Below the pieces are notes generated by a model, which had not been told where the DNA came from, ran no database searches, and worked only from the letters and a program-made list of their open reading frames with translations. The translations under genes and the position numbers were made by a program. From Sediminibacillus terrae (lineage in GTDB: Bacteria > Bacillota > Bacilli > Bacillales > Amphibacillaceae), in contig NZ_VZDQ01000004.1 of NCBI RefSeq assembly GCF_009602435.1, positions 1-64,000 on the forward strand: 64,000 bases of DNA. Reading direction: 5' to 3'. Positions 37,799 through 46,233 of the stretch are shown in pieces; position 1 is the stretch's first letter; each line of letters starts with the position of its first letter.

Positions 37799-39509
37799 AG
37801 ACGGAATGTTTTACTTAGATGACGAACCCTTTCAGATCTTATCCGGGGCCATGCATTACTTCCGCACGGTCCCCGAGCAATGGGAAGACCGGCTGCAGAA
37901 GCTGAAAGCGCTGGGTTTGAACACGGTAGAAACCTATGTGCCCTGGAACCTGCACGAACCAAAGAAGGGGCGGTTTGAATTTTCCGGGCTGACCGATATC
38001 GAACAGTTCATTCAGCTGGTGCATGAGTTGGATTTGTATATCATTATCCGTCCTTCCCCGTATATTTGCGCTGAATGGGAAATGGGCGGCCTGCCTTCCT
38101 GGCTTTTGAAAAACCCTGATATCGTGCTTCGCAGCAGTGATCCTGTCTATTTGCAACATGTGGAAGAATATTACGACATACTGCTTCCGAAGCTGCGTCC
38201 TTTCTTGTATCAACATGGCGGCCCCGTCATTGCCATGCAGATCGAAAATGAGTATGGTGCTTACGGAAATGATCATCCGTATTTAGCTTTTTTTAAAGAC
38301 CAGTATGCCAAGCATGGTTTGGAGACGTTTTTATTCACATCCGACGGGCCGGAGTTTATCAAACAAGGATCTTTGCCGGACGTGACGACAACATTGAACT
38401 TTGGATCAAAGGTGGAGGAGGCCTTCCAACAACTCGAGGAGATGAAACCTGGTTCCCCGAAGATGGTGACGGAATTCTGGATTGGCTGGTTCGACTATTG
38501 GACAGGGGAACACCATACCCGGGATGCGGAGGATGCTGCCCAGGTATTCAAGGAACTGATGGAAAGCAACAGCTCGGTCAATTTTTATATGTTCCATGGA
38601 GGCACCAATTTCGGCTTCATGAACGGCGCCAATCACTATGATATCTACTACCCTACGATCACCAGCTATGATTATGATAGTCTATTGACGGAAAGTGGCG
38701 GGGTGACCGATAAGTACCGTGCCATCAAGCAGACATTACAAGATTACATGGACGTTCCGGAAGACTATCAAAGCAAGTCTACCGCCAAAGCATATGGAAC
38801 AGTAAAATTGAAAGAAACGGTCAGTTTATTTGATACACTGCAGCATACCAGCAGGCGTATCGAACACGTCGCCCCCCTGTCGATGGAGGAGATCGACCAG
38901 TCTTATGGTTATACACTATACCGCACCAAGATCGACAGACAAGGGGACTTGAACCTGAAAATCGACGCCATCCAGGACCGCGGTTTTGTGTACATCAACG
39001 GCAGCTATGTCACGACCGTCTATAAAAATGATGAAGAACGCGTGATTACGCTGCCTTTTCCAAACAGTATCAATAGATTGGAAATATTGGTGGAAAACAT
39101 GGGAAGGGCCAACTATGGAGAGCATTTGTCAGACCGGAAAGGACTCATTCACAACATTTGGCTCGGTGAACAGTACTTTTTTCATTGGGAAATGTATGCC
39201 ATCGAACTGGAATGTTTGCCGACCGATTATGGGTTGAGTGAGGATTCGCGTTATCCAAAATTTTTCCGGGGAACCTTCGATGCCCCCGCGCGGCGTGACA
39301 CGTTTGTCGATGCAGCCGGCTTTATAAAAGGAAACATCTTTATCAACGGCTTCAACCTCGGCAGATACTGGAGCACAGCAGGTCCGCAGCAACGGCTTTA
39401 TTTGCCCGGTCCTCTGTTGAAGGAAAAGCATAATGAATTGGTTATTCTGGAATTGGAGGGTACGAGTACGCGGCAAGTTCAGTTGGAGGGTGAGCATTTA
39501 CTGGGATAG
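37785..39509 (+). CDS. GH35 beta-galactosidase
   Basis: Third beta-galactosidase of the operon, family GH35. The 574-aa protein has no signal peptide. Motifs: ILSGAMHYFRTVPEQW, NTVETYVPWNLHEP, RPSPYICAEWEMGGLPSWLL, acid/base Glu in MQIENEYGAYG (about residue 156), nucleophile in VTEFWIGWFDYW (about residue 230) and FMFHGG-type YMFHGGTNFGFMNG. C-terminal beta-domains follow from about residue 330. The start ATG 37785 lies inside the end of ganA with GAAGGAGG upstream. Bacterial GH35 enzymes often prefer beta-1,3 linked galactose; which linkage this one cuts is not readable from sequence. Confidence 0.94.
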   Translation: MLQARDGMFYLDDEPFQILSGAMHYFRTVPEQWEDRLQKLKALGLNTVETYVPWNLHEPKKGRFEFSGLTDIEQFIQLVHELDLYIIIRPSPYICAEWEMGGLPSWLLKNPDIVLRSSDPVYLQHVEEYYDILLPKLRPFLYQHGGPVIAMQIENEYGAYGNDHPYLAFFKDQYAKHGLETFLFTSDGPEFIKQGSLPDVTTTLNFGSKVEEAFQQLEEMKPGSPKMVTEFWIGWFDYWTGEHHTRDAEDAAQVFKELMESNSSVNFYMFHGGTNFGFMNGANHYDIYYPTITSYDYDSLLTESGGVTDKYRAIKQTLQDYMDVPEDYQSKSTAKAYGTVKLKETVSLFDTLQHTSRRIEHVAPLSMEEIDQSYGYTLYRTKIDRQGDLNLKIDAIQDRGFVYINGSYVTTVYKNDEERVITLPFPNSINRLEILVENMGRANYGEHLSDRKGLIHNIWLGEQYFFHWEMYAIELECLPTDYGLSEDSRYPKFFRGTFDAPARRDTFVDAAGFIKGNIFINGFNLGRYWSTAGPQQRLYLPGPLLKEKHNELVILELEGTSTRQVQLEGEHLLG

Positions 39510-39542
39510 CGAGACAAGACGGGAAAATCGTGACCAAAATGA

Positions 39543-39577
39543 AAACCGAACGATCCATCATTCGTTCGGTTTTTTGA
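39543..39577 (+). terminator. Terminator of the beta-galactoside operon
   Basis: Stem AAACCGAACGA / TCGTTCGGTTT with a 7-nt loop, then TTT, 33 bp after the GH35 stop codon. Confidence 0.92.
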
Positions 39578-39607
39578 TGAGCTAAAAGCAAATGATATGA
39601 AAAGTGC

Positions 39608-39742
39608 AACGTTCCACTCCGGCAAGGTACTTCGCTTTCCGCGGGCACGGCTTCAGCTAACTTGGCAAAGAATACCGCTTTGCCAAGTGGATCTTCAGCT
39701 CGCGCTCATCCCGCCGGAGTCTTCATACCTTGCCTCCGTTGG
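39608..39742 (+). repeat. Dispersed palindromic element, left copy of an inverted pair
   Basis: Begins ACTCCGGCAAGGTACTTCGC and ends in TACCTTGCCTCCG, so the ends are inverted repeats. It contains an internal perfect 10-bp hairpin CTTGGCAAAG / CTTTGCCAAG (39661-39687). The left half is nearly identical to the element at 24149. It is also similar to the reverse complement of 39976-40155. Confidence 0.8.
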
Positions 39743-39975
39743 AAGGAGATACTTTCTTCTGGTGTGTTTTCTGCTTTGCCTCATGCCGTTACGGATAGAA
39801 AGCGAAGCCGCATGGAGACCAGGAGTACTTCTTTATCCTTATTATGCTATTGTCCCATTTCCAAAGAATAAAGGAAACTCCGTGCTTATTTTTTTCCTCT
39901 TCTCTGTTTAGATACCTATCAGCCAATAGAAGAATATAGTTTTGTTCATCTTGTCTTGATAAAGTTGAAATCAGG
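39743..39975. other. Spacer between the two inverted palindromic elements
   Basis: About 230 bp with no gene-like frame and no transposase sequence; AT-rich toward the right end. Confidence 0.5.
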
Positions 39976-40155
39976 CCACGAAAACGTAGCGAAGGCAAGA
40001 TACCGAGACTCCTACGGGAACAGCACGAGCTGAAAATCCCGCAAGAAAGCGTTTGGTGCTTTCTGAGGAAGTTGAAGCCGTGCCCGTGGAACGCGTAGTA
40101 TCTTGCCGTAGCGATTCGAAGCACCCATCAAACAACAGGATATAACAAGAATACG
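39976..40155 (-). repeat. Dispersed palindromic element, right copy of an inverted pair
   Basis: Read on the minus strand it starts CTACGGCAAGATACTACGCG, continues with the shared CACGGGCACGGCTTCAAC block, and ends GTATCTTGCCTTCGCTACG, giving terminal inverted repeats GGCAAGATAC / GTATCTTGCC. The right flank (AACAACAGGATA) is shared with the short form at 24149-24286. Confidence 0.8.
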
Positions 40156-40305
40156 CAACTAAAAACCGAATGAATCTAATTGGTAGTTATAATTTGTTTG
40201 GTTTTTGATTTGGTGGCCATGCTTTTGTCCCAGGCTCTTTCTTAAAAATCCAACAAGAAAAATTCCCAGTATGGTAAAATCAGGGTAAATACAAAAAGAA
40301 AGTAA

Positions 40306-40533
40306 CTCAATGGGGTTATAAATGGGATTGCAACAATACTCTTGGTTATTTTTATCGATCCTAAATTATCAGTAATAGCAGACGATGTTGTTAATCAAAG
40401 AGGAAGTTACAATAAGTTAAAAAGCATGTCGTTAATGATGGTGACTTCGAGGTTATTAGGTACAATGCTTGCCCAGTTATTTTTCGTATGGGGAGCGGAG
40501 TATATAGCGTGGTTTACGAAATACATTGTGTGA
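40306..40533 (+). pseudogene. Remnant of an Amj-like (DUF2837) lipid II flippase gene
   Basis: The open frame after the stop at 40303 encodes about 75 residues, including GIATILLVIFIDPKLSVIAD, DDVVNQRGSYNKLK and SRLLGTMLAQLFFVWGAEYI. These look to me like the C-terminal end of the Amj family of alternative lipid II flippases, which are around 270 aa long, so roughly three quarters of the gene is missing. No start codon with an SD precedes it (a TTG at 40342 has none). It lies directly after the inverted pair of palindromic elements, which may mark the deletion boundary. The family assignment is from memory of the motif and is moderate. Confidence 0.5.
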
Positions 40534-40546
40534 AGGAGACTAACAT

Positions 40547-40891
40547 ATGTCGAAAAACAAGTTATTCTTCATTGAGGCAATTTTTCTTTGTACACTGATG
40601 GGTTGTTCTCAAGCGGAAGAGGGAACTTTTATGCAAGGGGACATTACAGGAATCAATAAAGAAAGTGGAGATATGGAAGTGGACGTAGACGCATGGACAA
40701 CAGTTAGCGAGAAAGGATCTTCTACAGAACCATATGAAATTGACGATGCCCCCACCTCTCAAACCATTCGAGTTTCCAATCCGGAAGATTATGAAGAAGG
40801 GGAAAAAGTTCAGGTGAAAGTGATCAAAAATTATGAGGAAGATGTGTGGGATTTAGATAGATTGACATTTGAAGTAGAAGAAGTGGATTGA
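40547..40891 (+). CDS. Small lipoprotein, 114 aa
   Basis: Precursor with a hydrophobic signal sequence and lipobox LMGC (Cys about residue 20), then an acidic domain rich in beta-prone residues (GTFMQGDITGINKESGDMEV; TIRVSNPEDYEEGEKVQVKV) that looks like a small OB- or beta-barrel-type fold, as in DUF3221-like Bacillus lipoproteins (uncertain). ATG 40547 follows GAAGGAGA, 14 bp after the Amj-like remnant. Function unknown. Confidence 0.72.
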   Translation: MSKNKLFFIEAIFLCTLMGCSQAEEGTFMQGDITGINKESGDMEVDVDAWTTVSEKGSSTEPYEIDDAPTSQTIRVSNPEDYEEGEKVQVKVIKNYEEDVWDLDRLTFEVEEVD

Positions 40892-40973
40892 ATAGTAATG
40901 TCTTCAACTAACACAGCAGCAGTATTTGGGTTTTTATATAAAACGGAGGTGTTTAAGGGGAGTGGTTCAATAA

Positions 40974-41417
40974 ATGGATGATCATTTTGTACCGAAGGTG
41001 ATGAAATTTTTAGCTTTTTTATTGATTGCAGGTATTCTTATTGGTATTTCTTATCTAATTGTTTATAAAGTTTCATTTTTACCAAATGGTTATGACATAG
41101 TTGAAGTGTCAGACGAAAGTATATCGTTGACATCATTCAATATGGTTGGAATGGAAAAGAAAGGGATAGACGCAGTTTTTTCAGAAAAAGATACTTGGAA
41201 GATCAAAGCCATAGAACATGAAGTGAAAAAACAAAAGGAATATCTTTGGATTTTGTTTTCTGCAATTAGTGTAAGCGCATTTTTGTTCGTTTATAAGCTT
41301 CTTATCAGAATGCAGTTTTGGAGAGCAGTTTTAGAGAGCAATATTATGATTGCAGTTTTGTTTCCATTATTTCATCTTAGTCGATTGGTGAACAGGATAA
41401 GTGACTTCATTTCTTGA
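40974..41417 (+). CDS. Hypothetical membrane protein, 147 aa
   Basis: Hydrophobic spans at about residues 10-32 and 85-107, possibly a third at 118-132; an extracytoplasmic or cytosolic loop of about 50 residues (NGYDIVEVSDESISLTS) lies between the first two. ATG 40974 is 11 nt from AAGGGGAG. No family recognised. Part of a short run of unknown small membrane genes. Confidence 0.62.
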   Translation: MDDHFVPKVMKFLAFLLIAGILIGISYLIVYKVSFLPNGYDIVEVSDESISLTSFNMVGMEKKGIDAVFSEKDTWKIKAIEHEVKKQKEYLWILFSAISVSAFLFVYKLLIRMQFWRAVLESNIMIAVLFPLFHLSRLVNRISDFIS

Positions 41418-41473
41418 TTACTAAAAAAACGGGTGCTTATCTTTAAAGTTGTCAATTTGAAAGTGAGGATAAC

Positions 41474-41932
41474 ATGGATGAAGTCAACTTGGATATTCAA
41501 GAAGTTAAGCGTTTAAAAAAGAAGCTGTTAGTCCAATACAATCTCGTGATGCTCTTGTTATTCGTGCTATTTCGTTATTTGGCCGAGAACGGAGAGCCCT
41601 CCCTCCTCATTGGTGGAAGTCTTGTGCTTATATGGATAATAGTAGCCGTCACATTGTACACCCTAAAGACAGGAAGATATTTTGGTACTAAGGCTAGTAT
41701 AATGGTGCAGAAATTTGACAGAAGACGTTTGGGGGAGAAGCGTTGGAAGCGGAGAAGAATGACGGAGGCTGTCATCATCAGTGTTATTTGTATTTTTATC
41801 TCCGTCTTCGTGTGGGTTAAGGGTATTAACCCTGCAAGTGTGGACTTTCCTGGCAGTACTTTCCCGTTTATCGGGGCTTGGGTAGGTTATAACATTGGAG
41901 AAATTGTCCGAATCTATGACTTGAAAGGATAA
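41474..41932 (+). CDS. Hypothetical four-span membrane protein, 152 aa
   Basis: The 152-aa protein has paired hydrophobic segments at about 22-38 and 44-64, a basic cytosolic loop (KFDRRRLGEKRWKRRRM), and a second pair at about 97-115 and 128-145. ATG 41474 has GTGAGGAT upstream. No family recognised; it resembles small DUF-type membrane proteins of Bacillaceae. Confidence 0.65.
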   Translation: MDEVNLDIQEVKRLKKKLLVQYNLVMLLLFVLFRYLAENGEPSLLIGGSLVLIWIIVAVTLYTLKTGRYFGTKASIMVQKFDRRRLGEKRWKRRRMTEAVIISVICIFISVFVWVKGINPASVDFPGSTFPFIGAWVGYNIGEIVRIYDLKG

Positions 41933-42019
41933 TTGAAAAATAAGTAGTTAAATAGTCATAAGCTGATGGAACCTTTACATTTTATTTCTTTACATATTAA
42001 TGATTCAGAACGACTTAAA

Positions 42020-42067
42020 TAGCTATGACATTCCATTTCATTATGGAAGTCATAGCTATTTTTTTAA
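42020..42067 (+). terminator. Strong intrinsic terminator
   Basis: Long stem AATAGCTATGAC-TTCCAT / ATGGAA-GTCATAGCTATT followed by a run of T; it closes the unit of small membrane genes. Confidence 0.9.
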
Positions 42068-42154
42068 AAGGCGATTGCCTTTATCCTCAATCGGTTAACC
42101 GCTTACACATCTTGCGGGCATTCTTGCAAAACGCAAATTTCGACAAAAACCATA

Positions 42155-42183
42155 TAGACAGAAAATTATGACAGTGCTATACT
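42155..42183 (+). promoter_or_regulatory. Sigma-A-like promoter of the permease-amidohydrolase operon
   Basis: TAGACA and TATACT separated by 17 bp, about 50 bp before the permease start. Motif-based. Confidence 0.55.
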
Positions 42184-42236
42184 ATTTGAACTATTTAAAT
42201 TTTTAGAAAATAAAATAAGGAATGGAGGTTTTTGGA

Positions 42237-43406
42237 TTGTTAGAAAATCCACTAATAGCTACAGTCATACTTTTTACATTAATCGCCCTGGGAGAGTGGA
42301 TTTCTATCATATCCCGGGCCAGAGTCCCGATGCTTCTCACCGCAATGGTTGGATATTTGATTTGTATTTGGACTGGCATCTTTCCGGAGAATATCTTAGA
42401 TAAGTCGACCTTTGGGTCACTCGGAGCGATTCTGGTGGGACCGGCCATTTTGCACATGGGTACCTTGATTCCGTTTTCGCTGCTGAAAAAACAAATCAAA
42501 GCAGTTGCCATTTCCCTGGGCGGAGTGATTGTTGCAGGTGTTCTTTTGTTGATCATCGTTTCCTTGATTTTTGACTATCCGACTGCCGTGGCAGGAGTTG
42601 GCCCGATCAGCGGAGGGATCATCGCGTTGGTCGTCACCTCGGAAAAGCTGACGGAAATCGGATTGAGCAGTCTGGTAGTCATTCCGGCATTGATTGTCGC
42701 TTTTCAAGGTGTTCTTGGTATGCCGCTCTCGTTATTTTTCATGAAAAAATATGCGACCACCATCCAAAATGACATGGACAATGGTGTCTTCGTTCCGATG
42801 GCGGACGGGATGGATAGCGGCAAACCCGAAGCAGATGATAAAGCGCAAAGTCCGCTTCGTTCAAGTATGACACTGAAATTGTTTTATGTATTTGTCGGGG
42901 CTGCAATCGGTGTAGCGCTTGGAGAAGTGACTCCGATCAATTACAGCCTATGGTGTCTGGCGATCGGCGTTATCGGTTTGAAGCTGGGAGTCTTTGAATC
43001 TCGGACATTGGAAAAATCGAATTCATTCACACTTGTCATGATTGCCATCATATTTGTGGTGCTCGGCACCATGGGAGGAGTCACGCCACAGCAGGTACTT
43101 GATAACCTGCCAAGCATACTTCTATTTTTGTTGTTGGGAACTTTCGGCATCGCGCTCGGCGGTTACATCGTGTCCAAATTGGTGAAGTGGCATCCACTCA
43201 AGGGAATGCCAGTGGCGCTGACCGCCTTGTTCGGCTTCCCAGGGGATTACATTTTGTGTGAAGAAGCCAGCAGGAGTGTCGCACGCAACAAAGAGGAAGA
43301 ACAAATCATTTTCAATGAGTTATTGGCCCCGATGTTGATTGGCGGGTTCACCACGGTTACGGTAAGCTCGGTGGTCGTGGCAGGAATCCTGGTAGGGACC
43401 TTATAA
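42237..43406 (+). CDS. Putative permease, about 11 membrane spans
   Basis: The 389-aa protein is almost wholly hydrophobic, with about ten to twelve spans and one hydrophilic loop near residues 190-210 (DSGKPEADDKAQSP). GVGPISGGIIALVVTSEKL and LTALFGFPGDYILCEE recall sodium:carboxylate or glutamate symporter-like folds with two inverted halves, but I cannot name the family. I prefer TTG 42237, 7 nt after GGAGGT; ATG 42222 precedes that SD and would make it internal. The amidohydrolase follows after 30 bp, so it likely imports or exports the substrate or product of that enzyme. Confidence 0.8.
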   Translation: MLENPLIATVILFTLIALGEWISIISRARVPMLLTAMVGYLICIWTGIFPENILDKSTFGSLGAILVGPAILHMGTLIPFSLLKKQIKAVAISLGGVIVAGVLLLIIVSLIFDYPTAVAGVGPISGGIIALVVTSEKLTEIGLSSLVVIPALIVAFQGVLGMPLSLFFMKKYATTIQNDMDNGVFVPMADGMDSGKPEADDKAQSPLRSSMTLKLFYVFVGAAIGVALGEVTPINYSLWCLAIGVIGLKLGVFESRTLEKSNSFTLVMIAIIFVVLGTMGGVTPQQVLDNLPSILLFLLLGTFGIALGGYIVSKLVKWHPLKGMPVALTALFGFPGDYILCEEASRSVARNKEEEQIIFNELLAPMLIGGFTTVTVSSVVVAGILVGTL

Positions 43407-43436
43407 CATAGAAGTATTTTACAAGGAGGAATTGGG

Positions 43437-44681
43437 ATGGCAGTAAAACTGATTAAAAACGGATTGTTGGTCGATGGTAACGGCGGAGAGCCGGTAAAAG
43501 ATCAAATCGTCGTCGTCGACGGAGCGAAAATAGTTTATACAGGAGAAGAAAGCGGTTATCAGCCGACCGGGCAAGAGGAAGTCATCGACGCACAGGGCGG
43601 TACGATTCTGCCGGGTCTGATTGATACCCACGTCCATATGATGATGGAATACATGCCGGTTTCCAAACGACTGGAAACACCATTTTCCTTTATGTACTAT
43701 CAAGCAGCAGAGTACTTGAAGAACACGTTGGAAGCAGGTATCACCTCGGTGAGGGATGCGCTTGGCACAGATCTCGGGGTTAAAAAGGCGGTCGAGGATG
43801 GCTTGATTGCCGGACCGCGGCTTCAACTGAGCATCAATGCGCTGACGATCACTGGCGGACACGGGGACGGTTATACGGTTTCCGGCAATATCCTGGACTT
43901 GCTGCCGAATGATTACCCTGGCATGCCGAGTGGTCTTTGCGATGGCGTGGAAGAAGTCCGGAAAAAGACCCGGGAGATGCTGAGGGCAGGGGCTGAGGTT
44001 ATCAAAGTCCATGCGACAGGGGGGGTCCTGAGCGCCACCGACCATCCGGAATTCACCCAGTTTTCCCAAGAAGAGCTGGAAGTGATCGTCCAGGAAGGCA
44101 AGTACCGCAAAGGGGTCAAAGTTATGGCCCATGCACAAGGTGCAGAAGGGATCAAAAATGCAGTGCGTGCTGGCATCCATTCGATTGAACATGGCATTTT
44201 CATCGACGATGAAGCGATCGAATTGATGCTGGAAAACGGTACATATCTTGTTCCGACGCTGTTGGCACCTGTAGCGGTATTGGAAACTGCCAAGGAAGTA
44301 GGCATGCCGGACAGCGCAGTCGAGAAATCGAAAGAAGTTATTGAAGCCCATAAACAAAGCTTTACGAAAGCATACAAAGCTGGCGTCAAAATTGCCATGG
44401 GTACAGATGCCGGCGTAATGAAGCATGGCACCAACCTTCGTGAGTTAGGTTTGATGGCCGATGCTGGCATGTCGCCGATGGAAACCATTGTCGCTTCCAC
44501 TAAAACAGCAGCCGAATGTATGGGCTGGGAGGATAAGCTTGGCACCATCGAACAAGGCAAGCTAGCTGACATTGTCATTGTAAAAGGAAATCCGCTGGAG
44601 GATATTTACTCGCTGGCTGACAATGATAATATCCAAGTTGTGCTCAAGGACGGCAAGGTAGAGAAGAATTTGTTTCAATAG
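43437..44681 (+). CDS. Metal-dependent amidohydrolase (imidazolonepropionase/prolidase-like)
   Basis: Cytosolic amidohydrolase, 414 aa. Metal and catalytic landmarks in order: GLIDTHVHMMM (HxH), the likely carboxylated Lys in VIKVHATGGV, MAHAQG, SIEHG and the catalytic Asp in AMGTDAGV. The closest characterised group is the amidohydrolases acting on N-acyl amino acids or Xaa-Pro dipeptides. ATG 43437 follows AAGGAGGA. Together with the upstream permease it looks like a scavenging unit for a peptide-like or N-acylated compound. Part of its 3' end plus its terminator is duplicated at 45772-45900. Confidence 0.88.
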   Translation: MAVKLIKNGLLVDGNGGEPVKDQIVVVDGAKIVYTGEESGYQPTGQEEVIDAQGGTILPGLIDTHVHMMMEYMPVSKRLETPFSFMYYQAAEYLKNTLEAGITSVRDALGTDLGVKKAVEDGLIAGPRLQLSINALTITGGHGDGYTVSGNILDLLPNDYPGMPSGLCDGVEEVRKKTREMLRAGAEVIKVHATGGVLSATDHPEFTQFSQEELEVIVQEGKYRKGVKVMAHAQGAEGIKNAVRAGIHSIEHGIFIDDEAIELMLENGTYLVPTLLAPVAVLETAKEVGMPDSAVEKSKEVIEAHKQSFTKAYKAGVKIAMGTDAGVMKHGTNLRELGLMADAGMSPMETIVASTKTAAECMGWEDKLGTIEQGKLADIVIVKGNPLEDIYSLADNDNIQVVLKDGKVEKNLFQ

Positions 44682-44702
44682 ATTTCTTTAGGCGGAAAAT
44701 AG

Positions 44703-44744
44703 AAAAGGAGAGAGGCAGCTCAATGACAGCCTCTCTCCTTTTGT
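44703..44744 (+). terminator. Terminator of the permease-amidohydrolase operon
   Basis: 14-bp stem AAAAGGAGAGAGGC / GCCTCTCTCCTTTT. A near copy occurs at 45859-45900. Confidence 0.92.
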
Positions 44745-44920
44745 CTATATATGCGAATTTTTCTGCAATATTCTCTCACTATCCGTTATATGCAGTCTTT
44801 AGCTAACGCCATTCATTAGTGCAGTAGAGGCACGATCTTTAACTGAAATCCAGTTTTGTTTAAGCGTGACGTGTATGCATCTTTAAATACTTAACTATTC
44901 ACGTTGCTAAGTCCCTGTAC

Positions 44921-45553
44921 TTATTCTGCCTCGTCCTCTGTAAATTCAAATGAAATGGTATTTGCGTTAGGTGAGGAGTCGCCACTAATTAATGAATAAG
45001 AAGTCCCGACAGGTGAGTCATATAATAATACCCCTGTCTTAGACTCATTAGGTTGTATTTCACCTGGCCACTTTTCTGCCACTCCATCTATGTAGAACCA
45101 AGGTAAACCACCGACATTTTCATTATCTAAATACAGGCTTAATCCATCTTCAGCGACAACTGGCACTTCGCTTAGATTTTTAAGCGTCACGTTCGCGAGG
45201 ACATAGTTGCCTTCCTCGCTCGGTTGATCTCCTGCGGTATCGGTAATTTCTACAGAATTAAGGGTGATTTCAAATTCTCGTATGATGTCTTGATAACCAT
45301 ATTTATAATGAGCCGTGTCGCCAATTGATAAGCCAAGCTGATCTTCAGGCAAATCAAGGTCTCCGTACATACTGTCGTTGCCGTCGTTATTATCGTTTTC
45401 CTCTTTATCTTCATTTTCTTCAGGTGTAGCCGTGTTTTCTTCTGCACCATCAGCGGTTTCGCCTACCTCTTCATCTTCTGCTGAATTACTGCAAGCACTA
45501 ATGAACAGAACGCTGATGACTAAAATGAATCCCCTTATCATTTTCCTCTTCAA
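44921..45553 (-). CDS. DUF4352-type lipoprotein
   Basis: The 210-aa precursor has a signal peptide with lipobox ISAC (Cys about residue 21), a low-complexity acidic Asp/Glu/Asn linker of about 40 residues, then an immunoglobulin-like DUF4352 domain (IREFEITLNSVEI; NYVLANVTLKNLSEVPV; LPWFYIDG; GVLLYDSPVGTSY). Start TTG 45553 has AGGAGGGG upstream; the ATG four codons later is an alternative. Function unknown; such domains often occur in telokin-like antigens. It lies inside the region bounded by the duplicated tails (see 45709). Confidence 0.8.
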   Translation of the reverse strand: MKRKMIRGFILVISVLFISACSNSAEDEEVGETADGAEENTATPEENEDKEENDNNDGNDSMYGDLDLPEDQLGLSIGDTAHYKYGYQDIIREFEITLNSVEITDTAGDQPSEEGNYVLANVTLKNLSEVPVVAEDGLSLYLDNENVGGLPWFYIDGVAEKWPGEIQPNESKTGVLLYDSPVGTSYSLISGDSSPNANTISFEFTEDEAE

Positions 45554-45656
45554 TTATACCCCTCCTAATTTACACACAAGTATTTATATTTTACCATAAA
45601 CGTTCATGACTTCCTGTATATGTTTTAAATGTCCGGGAAAAAACAGACAGATGTGC

Positions 45657-45689
45657 AAAAGGCAGAAGTTGAGCTGCTTCTGCCTTTTT
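45657..45689. terminator. Bidirectional hairpin with T run
   Basis: AAAAGGCAGAAG / CTTCTGCCTTTT with an 8-nt loop, 20 bp left of the antiporter-tail copy; on the minus strand it sits where a terminator for that tail would be. Confidence 0.8.
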
Positions 45690-45708
45690 GTTCCACCTTA
45701 TATTCATT

Positions 45709-45900
45709 TTCCTTCTGTCGCCTTCAACACCACCAGCTGATCGCCTTCTTCCAGCATGAACTTTTTTCGCAGGCTGACAATGATAATATCCAAGTTGTCG
45801 TCAAGGACGGCAAGGTAGAGAAGAATTTGTTTCAATAGATTTCTTTAGACAGTAAACAGAAAAGGAGAGAGGCTGCTCAATGAAAGCCTCTCTCCTTTTG
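45709..45900. pseudogene. Chimeric scar: antiporter 3' tail fused to amidohydrolase 3' tail
   Basis: Bases 45709-45777 are identical to 48530-48598, the 3' end of the antiporter gene (minus strand). Bases 45772-45900 are about 93% identical to 44615-44744, the amidohydrolase 3' end plus terminator (plus strand). The two joined pieces share the hexamer GGCTGA at the junction (45772-45777). The fusion is what a tandem-duplication joint, or illegitimate recombination at that hexamer, would leave. It has no function as a gene. Confidence 0.88.
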
Positions 45901-45932
45901 TTTTGATCTCTTTTCGGACTAGTTGATCTAGG

Positions 45933-46178
45933 TCGCTCTACTTTTGCGTCGAGTCGCTCTACTTTGAAGCGAAGTCGCTCCACTAAGTGCGAGTTGCTCT
46001 TCTTAGTGTAGAAATCGCTCTACTTTTGCGTCGAGTCGCTCTACTTTGGAGTGAAGTCGCTCCACTTCGTGCGAGTTGATCTTCTTAGTGTTGAGATCGC
46101 TCTACTTTTGCGTCGGGTCGCTCTACTTTGAAGCGAAGTCGCTCTACTTTCGCGTCGAATCTCTCCACTTTTCGCAAA
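45933..46178 (-). repeat. Tandem array, 82-bp period made of four ~20-bp units
   Basis: The unit TCGCTCTACTTTTGCGTCG starts at 45933, 46015 and 46097, exactly 82 bp apart. Each 82-bp block contains four units of 21, 21, 19 and 21 bp. On the minus strand every unit ends in AGAGCGA, AGAGCAA or AGATCAA. It lies between the scar at 45900 and the 3' end of the OpuAC-like gene. No cas genes and no fixed repeat/spacer structure, so not CRISPR; 82 is not a multiple of 3, so not a coding repeat. Confidence 0.88.
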
Positions 46179-46233
46179 TTGTTCTTCTTTCTGGTTCCAG
46201 AGTTTCCTCCCTAAAATTTAAAGAGGAGAAAAC

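Noticed and set aside
39743-39975. A transposase or passenger gene between the inverted palindromic elements
   Set aside because: No frame with an SD or recognisable motif; the spacer is too short for a transposase.
40342-40533. A functional 63-aa gene starting at TTG 40342
   Set aside because: No SD precedes the TTG, and in-frame Amj-like residues continue upstream to the stop at 40303, so it is the tail of a broken gene.
43419-44426. 335-aa minus-strand frame opposite the amidohydrolase gene
   Set aside because: Antisense shadow of a gene with complete active-site motifs; no SD and a Cys/His/Phe-rich composition unlike the neighbouring genes.
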